DNA from: Micractinium sp. NFX-FRZ
Taxonomy: Eukaryota > Chlorophyta > Trebouxiophyceae > Chlorellales > Chlorellaceae
NCBI GenBank assembly: GCA_029339195.1
Contig: JAPTJF010000039.1
Location: 170,100-234,099 of the forward strand
Direction: 5' to 3'
Length of the DNA: 64,000 nucleotides
The notes below the pieces were generated by a model. It made no database searches, was not told where the DNA came from, and saw only the letters and a program-made list of their open reading frames with translations. Made by a program: the position numbers and the translations under genes. This document shows positions 20,792-32,700 of this stretch, piece by piece (positions within the stretch are counted from its first letter, which is position 1; every line of letters starts with the position of its first letter).

Positions 20792-23700
20792 ATGGGCGGT
20801 GGCCACCGACGCGGCAGCGGCGGCGCCAAAAGGAGCAGCCACCAGACGGTGCGGCGGCCTGCAGACCAGCAGCAGCAGCAGCAGAGCCGCCTGCAGCAGC
20901 CGGCTGAGCCGCTGGAGCAGCCGTCGGAGCAGCAGCCAAGCTACCCGCAGCAGCCGCGGCGGCACCTGCGGCCCACAATGGAGCAGCTCTGCCCCGACCC
21001 TCGTGCCACCCTGCTGCCCATCGCCTTTGCCGATGGCAAAGTCACGGTGGGAGACGGCCTGGTTCTGCTGGACCGTGTGTCGCAGCAGGCGCGGGTGCAG
21101 CAGCGGGACAGTGCAGCAGCAGCAGCCACTGACATGGTGCTGCTGTCCATGGCGGCCAGCAAGGGGGCCACCGAGATTGAAGACTTTGCGCTTGGCACGG
21201 TGAGCCGACTTCCCTGTGCCTTGTGGATGCGGGTGGATGTTGTGGTGTGAAAGTGCCATGGTGCTGCTCGGCCTGGCAAGCCGGCAAGGGCGCTGCCTTC
21301 CAATTGAACCTTTGCTTTGGGCACGGATAATGTCAGGGGCTTCCCCTGCCGGGCACCCCTGTTGAGTAGCAGCCTGTGCATGTGTGTTGGTGATGGTGGT
21401 AGTGGTGGTGGTGTCTATGTTGGCGTGGGGGGACCGGTAGCAAGGGCTTGCAGTTGAGCGATGGAGAGGGGCACAGCAGCAGCAGCAGCACCGGAGGCAG
21501 CGTGGGAAGCGGGCACGGCTGCAGCCTGAGCGGGAGCCTCCGTTGCAGTGGCAGCACACAGTAGCAGCTCTTTGCTGTTGCAGCATGCGGCGTGGGAGAG
21601 CAGCACAAGGGCATGGGCAGTAGCATCACGTGGCGCCAGTCCTGCTTTAATGCAGCACTTGCTACGGTCTGGCTGGTGCGGTTGCAGCAGCCAGCTCCAT
21701 GGCAGCGGTGGCAGACTAGGTCATGAGTCAGCAGCTGCAGCCGCCAGCACGTGTGGCAGCTGCATGCGTGGGCCGAAGCCCTGCCAGCCAGCAGACTGGG
21801 ATAAGGAACGCATTTTGTGGGCATCATAAGCAGCTGCTGCATCTCGGCATGCCCCCTTCTTCGATTCACCCACTTGGCCTTCTGCCTTGGCCGCCTGCCT
21901 GCCACTCACCTCGCCCGCTGCCCCACTGCCTGCCCGCGTCTCTCCATGCAGCTGCACTGCAAGCAGTGGCTGGCCTGCGCACGCAACAAGCTGTGGTGGA
22001 TGACGCCAGAGTGGGGCAAGACGGCACGGGAGCTGCCTCCGGAGACGCAGGTGCGAGGGCGCTGGCTAGGGGGGCTGACGCCTCGCAGGCAGGCACCGCC
22101 TACTCCTGGCAGGGAGGACCGTGGAGGAAAGTAAACCAGTTGCACCCTCACCTCGTCCTGTCCCCGCCTTGCTCTTCCCATCCCCACCCACCCTGCACCC
22201 TGCCTCTCGGCCCTCCACAACGCTTCCTCTCAAAGCCGCTGCTTACTGACTGCTTGCAAACCCTACGCCCCCCCGCTGCGCAGTTCCTGCTGGCTGAGCT
22301 GGAGGACGGCAGCTATGCCACCATCCTGCCGCTCATCAGCCAGCAGAAGTTCCGGGGCACGCTGCGCCCGCCCAGGTGAGACCAGCAGGGCACGGGGGGG
22401 CAGGTGGGCAGGCGCTGTTTCGACCACGGATCCAGCACTGTTGCAGCACCGCTGCTGCTGCTCTGCTCTTAGAGAGAGCAGCCTCCCAGCCTGGCAAGCA
22501 CGAGCATCTTACAGGCCAGCCAGCAGCTGCAGCCGTGGGGGCAACAGAGAGAGTGGCAATAAAATAGCTTCGGCTGCCGCCGCCGCCGCTGTTTGCCGTC
22601 TCGGTGGCCAGCTCAGCACCCACCACCAGCTCAGCTCCATCCGCCAGCTCAGCTCCATCCGCCAGCTCAGCACTGCGTCTGCTTCTGGAAGTAGTCCATG
22701 GTGAGGTTGGCGGTGAAGGCGGGGATGGAGCGGAAGCGGTCGATGAATGTCTCCACCTCGCGCTGCAGCCGGGAGCTGCGGGGGCAGGGGCGGGGGCAGG
22801 GGCAGGGGCGAGGGGCGAGGGGCACGGCTCAGCATGTATGGTGTGTGCCAGGCATGTGCACCAGCACCACGCAGCTATCTGGCATCATGCAGAACCCTAC
22901 TCCCATCCCATTAGACAACCCTACTCCCATCCCACCCAGCCCCAAGTTTTACTCTCGGTTCACCTCAGCTCTGTGGGCACCAGCACCATGCGGTTGTCCC
23001 GCAGCATGCGGAACACCAGCTGCCCGTCGCCCTCGGCGTGCTGCGGGCGCAGCACAAACTGCGCCTTCATGTCGCGCGCCCCCGGGTCGGAGGCCATCTC
23101 CAGGCGGAAGCCAAACAGGATGTAGACAGCCTCACGGAACAGCGTGATCTGCTTGTTGAACACCTGCGGGGCGGTGACGGGGGTAACCGTGCAAGTTGCA
23201 TGGTGGGTGGGTGGGTGGAGCTGGCGGGCAGTCGTGACGGGGGGCGCTGTGGAATGCACAGATCAGGTGGGCACAACGCAGTGGGTCACAGGGTGGTGGT
23301 GACGTGGCGTGCTGCTGCACCCCGCCCAGCCGGCCCCCAGGCTGCGCACCTGCTGCAGCCGCTCCATGCCCTTTTGCAGCTCCGCCACCTTGCGGCGCAG
23401 CAGGTTGGTCTCGCCCTCCAGCTGGGCGACACGCATGCTGCCGCCGCCACCCGCGCCCGCCGACGCCGGGCCCTGCAGCAGGCAGGCAGGCAGGGCGGGC
23501 AGGTGTGCTTGAGTGGGGCAGCTGGGGCGGCGCATGCAGGACTCGAAAGCCGCAGGTTGTAAAGCCAGCAGGCTGACATGCTGCGCACTGCCGCCATGCC
23601 ACCAATACTCTTTCAAAAGAAAACACAGCGCAGCACAGCGCACCTGCTGCGCCGCCGCCTCCATGCGCCCCAGGTTCTGCTTCAGCGCCTCGTTCTCGCT

Positions 23701-26700
23701 CTCCAGCTCCGCCAGGCGGGCGTCCCGCGCCTCCCGCGCCAGCTCAGCCTCCGGGTTGTACTTGAAGTGCAGCACCCGCGTGGTGGCCGCGTTGTACTCG
23801 CCGCGACCCACGCGCTCCTGTGGGGCAACGCATGAGTGGCTGCTCAGCAGGCGGGGCAGTGGGCGGGAGGCGCGAGGCGCAGCCCCTGCTTGGCTGCCAT
23901 GCCAGCCGCTGCCTCCGATCAAGTGTACTGTGCGAAACACTACCACAACCCACAAGTACTGGCCACAGCAAGTGTTGGCTTGCTTGCTCTCACCTGGAGC
24001 AGCGCCACCTGGCGCCCCAGGTTGTCTGCCTCCGCCTCCAGCGCCCGCACCCGCGCCTCCGCCGCCTCGGCCCGTGCCACCGCCTCGCTGGCGCCCGTGG
24101 TGGCCCCCGCTGCCGCGCTGCCCCGCGTGCCCAGCTCCTCCTCCAGGGCGGCCACGTGGGCGTGCAGCGCACCAACCTGCGCCTCCAGCTCCACAATCCG
24201 CTTCTGCTGCGGGCCCAGCTCGGCGCCTGCGCAGGCAAGAGCCGGAAGCGTGCAGGGCAAGTGGTTGAGGGGAGGAGCAGCAGGCCTGGGGTCGTAGGGC
24301 ATTGAGGTTGAGTGGGGCAGTCGTGACCAGGCAGGCAGGCGAGGCAGGTGCACTAGCTTACCCACCTGTGCACTAGCTTACCCACCTGCCCATCAAAACG
24401 CCCAAACCATGCCCCAACCCACCCACCCTGCTGGTTGAGGTACTCCTCGTCATAGCTGGCCAGGATGCCCTTCAGCCCATCCCGCTCCTTCCCCAGCAGT
24501 ACCAGCTTGCGCTCAGCGCGGCTCAGCGCAGCCGCAGACTCGTCGGCTGATGCCTGAGCCGCCGCCGCCGCCTGCTCCGCCTCGGCGCGCGCCGCGTCGG
24601 CGCCGGCGGCTGCCGCCCGCAGCTGCGCCACCTCCTCTGCCTTGTCTCCCACCTGAGGAGACAAGCACGCAATAGAAGGCAACAGAACACTAGTGTTTTG
24701 GTCGATGCAAAGTGGGCTCTGTGAGAGGCGGCAGCAGCCACGCCAACAGCGCACTCTCGGGCTCAGCTCTGCATCCCCCACCCTGCCTGCATCGCCATGC
24801 CCGGCCTGCAGCGCCCTGCCCGGCGCAGCACCCTCCCAGCCCCCAGCCCCACCTGCACAGTCGCCTCCATCTGCTGGCGCTGCAGCCGGTTGAGCAGGTG
24901 CAGCACGTCCTCCGGGGTGGCGCACTCTGCGGCGCCCTCCAGAATGACCCGCCACCGCTGCAGCTGCTGCTCCGCCGACTCCAGCCGGCCCTGCAAGTCT
25001 GCGGCGTCAGGCAGCATCTCATCCGCCTGCCGCGCCCGCGCCTCTGCGTGCTCCAGCTGCTCGCGCAGCACATGGGCGGTGCTGCAGCGGGGCGGGCAGG
25101 GGCAGAGGGCGGGGGCAGAAGTGAGACGGGAAGTGGGGGCAGGGAGGCGGCAGGGCTGGCTGAGCGCAAGGCAAATGCACTGGTGCAAAGGTGACGTCAC
25201 AGCGACACCCCATGTCAACCCCCTCCCTTCCACACCCAGCCGCCCCAGTACCCCGCCACTCACTGTGCCTGCTCCTTGAGCCGCCGCGCCTCGGCAATCA
25301 GGCCCTCCTGCTCCCTCAGCTGGTCGCGCAGCGTGCGCACCAGCACCGCATCCCCCCCGCTTGACTTGGCCCCCTCCAGCTGCGTCTCCAGCCCCACCAG
25401 CTGGCGGTCTTTGTTCGCCAGCGCTGCCTCAAGCGAGTGCTTCTCAGCATTGGCAGCCTCTGCCAGGGCCACTGCCTCGCCCAGCTGCTGCTCCAGCAGG
25501 CGGGCGGTAGCGGCCTCCGCCTCGCCGCGCTGCCGCGCCGTGGCGAGCGCCACCTCAGCGCGCCGCTCGCCCTCCTCCTTGTCTGTTGCCAGCTGGTCCA
25601 GCTGGAACTGCAGCTGGGTGAGCTGCAGGCGCAGGTCGGCAGCGGCCTGCCCTGCAGACGCAGCACCCGCCGCTGCCGGGGCTTCTGCAGCCGCTGTGGC
25701 GGCCTCGGCTGCTGCCGCACGCTGCTCCGCTGCCTCGGCGGCAGCGCTGGCGGCACGCAGCTGCTGGCTGAGCCCCGCGCTGCGGGCAACCTCTGCCCCT
25801 AGGGCCTCCTGCTGCTCCTTGAGCTGCAGCTCCAGCTGCGCCTCACGCGCTTGCTGGCGGGCCGCTGCACCGGCGGCGCTGTCTTTGAGCCGCGCTGCCG
25901 CTAGTTCCGACTCCTCAAGCCGCGAGGCCAGCTGTGCCTCCCGCTGCTTCAGCCGCACCACTTCCTCCTCCAGCTCGCGCTGCTTGCTGGCACGCTGGGC
26001 AAAGAACTCAAACACGTCTGGCTTGCCCGCCGGCTCATCCTCCTCCAACTGCTCCTCAAACAGTGCTGCCCCAGCCACCAGCTGCGTGGCCGGCGGCGGC
26101 AGCGGCGTGTTGCCGCCGCCGCTGGTGGGCGGCGGGGTGCCCGAGAGCAGGCCCAGCTCTCCCGCCCGCCGCCTTTTGGCAGACTTCTCGATGCTGCTCA
26201 TCGGGTGCGCCCCTGCAGCAGGGGAAGCGCGAACCGGGGCGTGTCGCAAGGAAGTGTCGGGGCACTCTGCTGTCCGTTGCAGCAGCCATCACCAATCTCT
26301 GGCCTCACCTGGGATCGCTGGGGGTCGCGCCTGCTCTCCCGGCGCGCCCCGGGCAACACAGTTTGGAGGCTCGCCGGCCCTCTGCCCTCTGCCCCAGCGA
26401 GAACAGACCGCGCAACAGTGGTCAGAATTCAAAACACTGCGAGCACGATCTGGCCAGCCTCTTGTGAGGCATCCCGTGGTGCGCCGCTGCACCACCACCC
26501 AGCGTGTCGCGCATCCACCCAACCGACCCACTGCCTCCCACTCCCACACTTGCAGGAAGGGCACCCCCGAGCATGGGCACGCCGTGCTGACGCTGCGCAT
26601 GGAGAGTGGAGATGACACCGTAGCAACCGACTACTTTGATGACGCTGTTCTGCTGGCCGCGGGGCGGGAGCCGTACGCGCTGGTCGAGGCGGCGGTGACG

Positions 26701-29700
26701 GCGGCAGCGGCGCTCAGCGGCGGCGCACGCCCGCTGCGCGAGAAGCAGCTGCCCCCGAACCTGGACGTCTTCGGGTGGTGCTCCTGGGACAGGTGGGTGC
26801 TGGGACAAGAAGGGCGGAGTGGCCTGCGGGCGCGGGCAAGGCCGCGGTTGCGGCAGCCTCCTGCTCTGCTGCCTGGGCTGCCTGGCTGACCTGGCACGCC
26901 ATGGCGGTGCCGATGGTTTAAATGTTCTTTCTTCATCCATCTTCTGCTGCAGTTTCTACTCTGCCGTCAGCGCCACGGGGCTGTCGGACGCGGTGCAGAG
27001 CCTGAGCAGCGGCGGTACGTGGGGAGGGCTGCTGCTGCCTCTGCATCTCATGGATGGGCAGCTGCATGCATGGCCTGCGTGAGCTCATCCGGGGCACAAC
27101 CCCCATGAACCCCAGTGCTTGTTACGCTCCCCCTTCTGGCTTCCATGCTTGCGTCTGCAGGCACCCCGCCCCGCTGGGTGGTCATCGACGATGGCTGGCA
27201 GGTGTGTCGAGTGTACATGGCCCTGTGTGCTCCCCCACGCTTGACCCCCTGCTCTTCCGCTGCGCAACTCCCTCTGCTGCCTGCTGCTCCCTCTCCGCGC
27301 CCCGCCTGCCCCGCAATGCATGCCCCCACACCCCACCTGAACGCCATTGCCGGCACCACCTGCCTCCCACTTTGTACCTGCCCTGCCATCACACCGCCCA
27401 ACTGCCTCTCCCCCGCCCTCTCACCCTCCCCTGCTTCTTCCTACTGCAGTGCACTGAGGTGGATGAGCCTTACCGAGACATCCCCACGGATCAGCTCAAG
27501 CAGCAGCTGATGAAGGAGAAGACGGGAAAGGTGGGTGGGTGGGCGGGGGGTGAGTGTGTGAGGGCAGGCCCCAGGCCCTAGGCCAAGGCACAGGCGGGGG
27601 TGCAGCCGGCAGGGCGACAGTGAGTGCATCGCTGCTGTGTCGTGCTGGCGCAGATGTGTGCTCCCCATGTGGGCAAGCCGCGACCCACCCGCTCTGTACC
27701 TCTACAACAACTCCGCACTACAGACGGGCGACGCCGCGCTGCGTGAGGCGTACCTGGAGGGCGAGATGGAGGCGCTGGGGCAGGCAGCCAAGGAGATCCC
27801 GGCGGGCACAGCCATGGGAGCCTACCTCCAGGAGATCCGCGCCTCGGGTGGGTGGATGGCATGGGTGTAGTAGGGCGCGAGGTCAGGGGTGGGGATGGTG
27901 GTTGCCATGCATTGCATGCTGCAGTGCCATGGCAGCAAGACCTGCATCAGGTGTGCGCCTCGGGCGGTTAGTGTCGGGTGTTCCGGTGCCTTGAGTGGGA
28001 CAAGTGGGCGGGGTGGTGCGCGACATATCCAAGCCCGCCCTCTTTGTCCCCTCACCCCTGCCCCGCTGCGCCGGCACCTCTCTGCCTTCCTCCCGCAGGC
28101 CCCCCCGAGGAGGGCGCCCTGAGCGGCGTGGACTACCACTCCCTGGCCCGCCAGCACGTGGTGACAGAGCCCACGGAGCTGGCCCCCACCAAGCGCATGC
28201 CCCTGGTCATACGCGCCACGTCAACCATCTTCCAGGTGGGAATGCTGGGGTCGGATGTATTCTTTCCATTCTGAACCCTTCTTGTTTAGGTGTTTCTGAG
28301 GGCTGCGCCACCTCGACCATCTTCCAAGTAAGTGCTAAAATTCATGGATGAAGCAGGCTGGTACCCACTATTAGCTGGTATTGCCCAGGGTATATCACAT
28401 TTGCGTTGTTGCAGGCAGGCCGAGGCGGGCAGCCTCCTAGCTCGGCACCTGCCACCCGGCCCTCATGTGCCTTGCCCTCCCACCCTGACACCTGTCCCCT
28501 TTGCCCGACCTGTCTCCCCCTTCCCCCCCCCCGCCCTGCAGTACGCTGTGGGCCTGGTGTTTGGCGCCTTCCAGGCCCTGGTGGTCCTCTTCTACCAGTG
28601 GGTGGTGGACCCGGCGGAGCACGGCACATGGTGAGGGCAATGGAGGAGGGGCACGGGGGGGAGGCTGAGCAGAGGAAGTACTAGCCGTCCGGTGCACCGC
28701 GGTGTATAGTTGTGTGTGGGTGGGGTGGGCCACCGGTGGGCTTTCTACCAGTGGGGTGGTGGACTTGGTGGGAAGGGGGCGGGGGAGTGAGGGTCGGTTC
28801 CTCTCTCTTGGGGCAGGGCAGGGTGCGGCGGTTGTCCGTCGGGCCTGGCAGCGGGGTTGGTTGTGTTGGCGGCAGATGCACGTCGCTGTCATCCCCGCAT
28901 GCTCGACCCCCTCGTGCACCCCTCCCGCCCTGCCACCCCTCCCCCCTGCAGGCCCGTCAACCTGTTCACCTACCTCACCACCGGCCCCCTCAAGGGCTCC
29001 ATGCTCCAGTTCTTTGCAGACTCCACCAACTTCACGCGCAGGTGGGTGGGGGGTGGGCAGGTGTATGTGTGGTATATGTGTGTGCGTGTGTCTCCTGTGT
29101 GTATCCAGCTTCACGCGCGGGTGGGTGTTTGGGGGGGGGGGCGGGTGTGATGTATATGTGGTGTGCTTGTGCCTGTGTCTGTGTGTGTGGGGGGGGTGCG
29201 GGCTGGTTTGGCAGTATTTGATGTGGGGGCCAAGGCGGAGGGACCGACTCTGGGCCCCGCCCCTGCCGCGCACCGCCCTCCCGCAGTGCTCGCCTGCGCG
29301 CCCCCCTGCCTGGCCGCCACCCACAACGCTCCCTCCCCATGCGCCCCCTGGTTCCACACAGGCTGACCGACATCCGTGCCAACGCCAAGTTCAGCTCGCC
29401 CTACGCCACCGCCGAGGACATCTCCTCGGTAAGGGGGCGGCCAGGTGGAAGACAGCAAAGCAGCAGCGGTTGTCAGCTGTGACGTAATAGTTGGCAGAGT
29501 ACAGCAGGGACATCTCGACGTTACGCGGGCGGCTAGGTTGAAGACAGCAAAGCAGCTGGCGGCCTGCCTGTCTGCCCGCCCGCCTGCTCGACCCCCTGCC
29601 TGCCCGCCTTGCCTGCCTACGCACCCGCTCCCCTGCCCCGTGCCCCCATCCCTCCCTCCCTGATCCCGCAGGGGCGCCGCGAGGACCTGAAGTCAGTTGT

Positions 29701-32700
29701 GGACCACCTGCGCAAGCGCTTCAACGTGCAGTACATCTACTGCTGGCACGGTGAGGGGACACATGTCACATGTACCGCGCCAGGAGGGTGCCGGCGGCGC
29801 CTGTCGCTGCATCACTCCCGCCCTCGCCCCGCCTTGCGCCTTCCACACTTGCCTTCCCTCCCTCCTCCCCGTCCTTCACCCCCCCTTCCCGTGCACCGCC
29901 CCGACCCTCCCACCCTGCCGCTGTCCCCCACCTGCTTCCCCGCTCCCCCGCCCGTCCTCCCCCCGCGCAGGCCTGTCTGCCTACTGGAGCGGCGTGTCCC
30001 CCAACTCCCCGTCCATGTCCAAGTACGAGCCCAGCCTGTACTTCCCCAAGCCCACGCCCGGCCTGAGCGAAATCGAGCCCAGGTGGGGACCCCTTCCAGC
30101 AGCAGCGCACACGCTGCCCCAACAGACGGCGCTGCAGAACCACAGGGCCGGTTCTGCTGCTCCATTTCTGTGATCATGACTGCAACTGCTTGGTTAGTTT
30201 GCGCTATGCTCCCCCCAACACATAACACGCACATGCGTCCTTGATCCACCTGTGCAGCACGGCATGGAACCCCGGCATCCTGGCCGGCCTCGCCATCCCC
30301 AACCGCCCCGACGCCCTGTTCAACGACATGCACGCCTACCTGGCGGACGCGGGTGAGCCAGTTGGACAAGGTGGGGGAGGTGGGGGCCAGGGGGTGGGGT
30401 GTGCGGTGGCAGGGGCGCATGGCTGTTGGCGGGAGAGAGGAGTGGCAGAGTGGGCGCGGGGGATGCATGTTGCAATGGCATGACCAAGTCACCTGCAGCT
30501 ATCCTAGCGTGGCCCCAAGCTGAACTGCCTATAGACACTGACAGCTCTTGCAACGTGCAACAACTGCTCCCCTCCTCCCCGTAACAGGCATCAACGGCGT
30601 CAAGGTGGACTGCCAGGCGGGCGTGGGGCTGGTGGGGTCGCGCATGGGCGGCGGCCCCGCGGCCGCCCTGCGCGCCCACTCTGCGCTGGAGGACTCGATT
30701 GCCGCCAACTTTGCGGACAACCACGCCATCAACTGCATGTGCCACTCCACCGGTGGGTGGGTGGGTCACCGGTGCCGTGGGCGACAGCCTCCAACTGTCT
30801 AGAGACTTCCTTTAGTTGCGGGGGCCGGGGCGGGCAGGCACCAGCCAGTCTCATCAGCTGAGGTGCCCGCCCTACTTGCAGCAAATCACGGACGGAGAGT
30901 GCGTTGTTGGCAAGTGGTTGAGAACCCCGCCTGCCCGCCCACCCGCCTGCCCGCCTGCCTGCCTGGGCCTCTCCGCCCTCCTCCCCTCAACACGCCCTCC
31001 CCACCACTCCATGCAGAGAACATCTACCGGTGGCGCGACACAGCGGTGGCACGCGCCTCTGACGACTTCTACCCAACAGACAAGGCCTCCCACATCCCCC
31101 ACCTGGCAGCCTGCGCCTTCAACGGCCTCTTCCTGTCGCCCCTGGCGCTGCCCGGTGCGTGAGAGGGTGTATGGGTTGGGGTGGGGATGTGGGCAGCTGG
31201 GTCTGGTTTGAGCCTGGCCCAGACTAGGCACACAGTGCGGGGCGGGGCAGGGCAGGGCAGGGCAGGGCTTAAAGGCTGGGCCCTTTTTCTGGGTTTGGTA
31301 AGGCGCGCCACTCCTGCATCAGCGGCCGCCCGCAGCGCGCTCTCAACCCCACCCGTCCACCCGTCCCAGCTGGCACGCTGCTCCCCTCAGCAGCAGCCTC
31401 ATCACGTGCCGACATCTCCTGCTGCGCCTGCCGCCCCTGCTGCCCCTCCCCACCTCCCCCCGCAGACTGGGACATGTTCAGCAGCCGGCACGTGGCGGCG
31501 GACATCCACGCCGTGGCGCGCGCCGTGTCGGGCGGCCCCGTCTACGTGTCGGACGCCCCCGGTTCACACAGGTGCCTGCAGGGTTGCATGCGGGTGCATG
31601 TGGGTGCGCGTGTGTGCTCTGGCCAGCAGCACCGTCTAGTGCGTGCGGCTGCATGCTGTGTTGTGCCCACGTCGCCACCAGCTCAGCTGCTTCCCCTGCC
31701 CGCCGGCCGTTCCGGCTACGCCCTGCCCCACCCCCTCCTACCCCCACACCACCACCACCACACCACACCCTGTTGACCACTGACCACCCCCTGCTGCCCG
31801 ACGGCTTACTGCCTTCACCACCATTCCCCTTCCTCACCACCAATTTGTCCTCTCCTACCCCTCCCCCACCCCGCAGCTTTGACGTGCTGCGCAAGCTGGT
31901 GCTGCCCGACGGCTCCATCCTGCGCGCCCTGCTGCCGGGCCGCCCCACCCGCGACTCCCTCTTCGCCGATGTGCTGCGCGACGGCATCAGCCTGCTCAAG
32001 GTGAGCCTCAGGCCCCTCACCCCTGCTTGCTCAGTGGCCAGCAGACCTGCCTGCCTGGCGCCTGGTCGAAATATTCAAGTGCGTCCCGGGTCCCTCTCGA
32101 TGTTGTCTTCTTCCCTCACTCCCCCCTTCCTCAACATTTTTCCTCCTCTTTTGTTTGGCCGTGCAGATCTGGAACCTGAACGCCGTCACCGGCGTGGTGG
32201 GGGTGTTCAACCTGCAGGGGTCGTCCTGGGACCGCTCCCGCCGCCGCTTCCACATCCACAACGCCGCCCCGCCCGAGCTGAGCAGTGAGTGGCGGCCCGT
32301 GCTGTGCTGCGCTGTGCTGCGCCGCGCCGCATTGCGCCGCGTGGAATGCCGTGACTATTTGTGCTGTGCTACTCATGCACTCTGTAGCGAACCGAGGTAC
32401 GCTTGCTCGGTTCCTTCGTGCTTATGTGTGCCTTGGCCTTAAGTCGTGCGCCCAGAAGTGGGGGTTGCTTTGCACACAGCTACATGTACATGTTGTGTAT
32501 CTCAACTGAACAAGGGCTCTCCACTTTGCACCCCTCCCTGCAGCCGTGGTGCGCCCCATAGATGTGGAGATCTTCAGGCATCAGCTGGAGGCAGCCGGCT
32601 GCGACGTGGCAGGCGCGCTGGCAGCGGCACGCGCCGAGGAGGAGGCGGCGCGGCAGCCACAGCGTAACGGTCGCCGCACCCCTTCTGCCGCTTCCAAGCC

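Noticed and set aside
27655..27755. Acceptor at 27654 giving ATGTGTGCTCCC as start of GH36 exon 8
   Set aside because: It is in phase but runs into TGA within about 30 codons, whereas the frame encoding [20 protein letters not shown] continues cleanly to the next donor. I placed the exon start provisionally at 27613.
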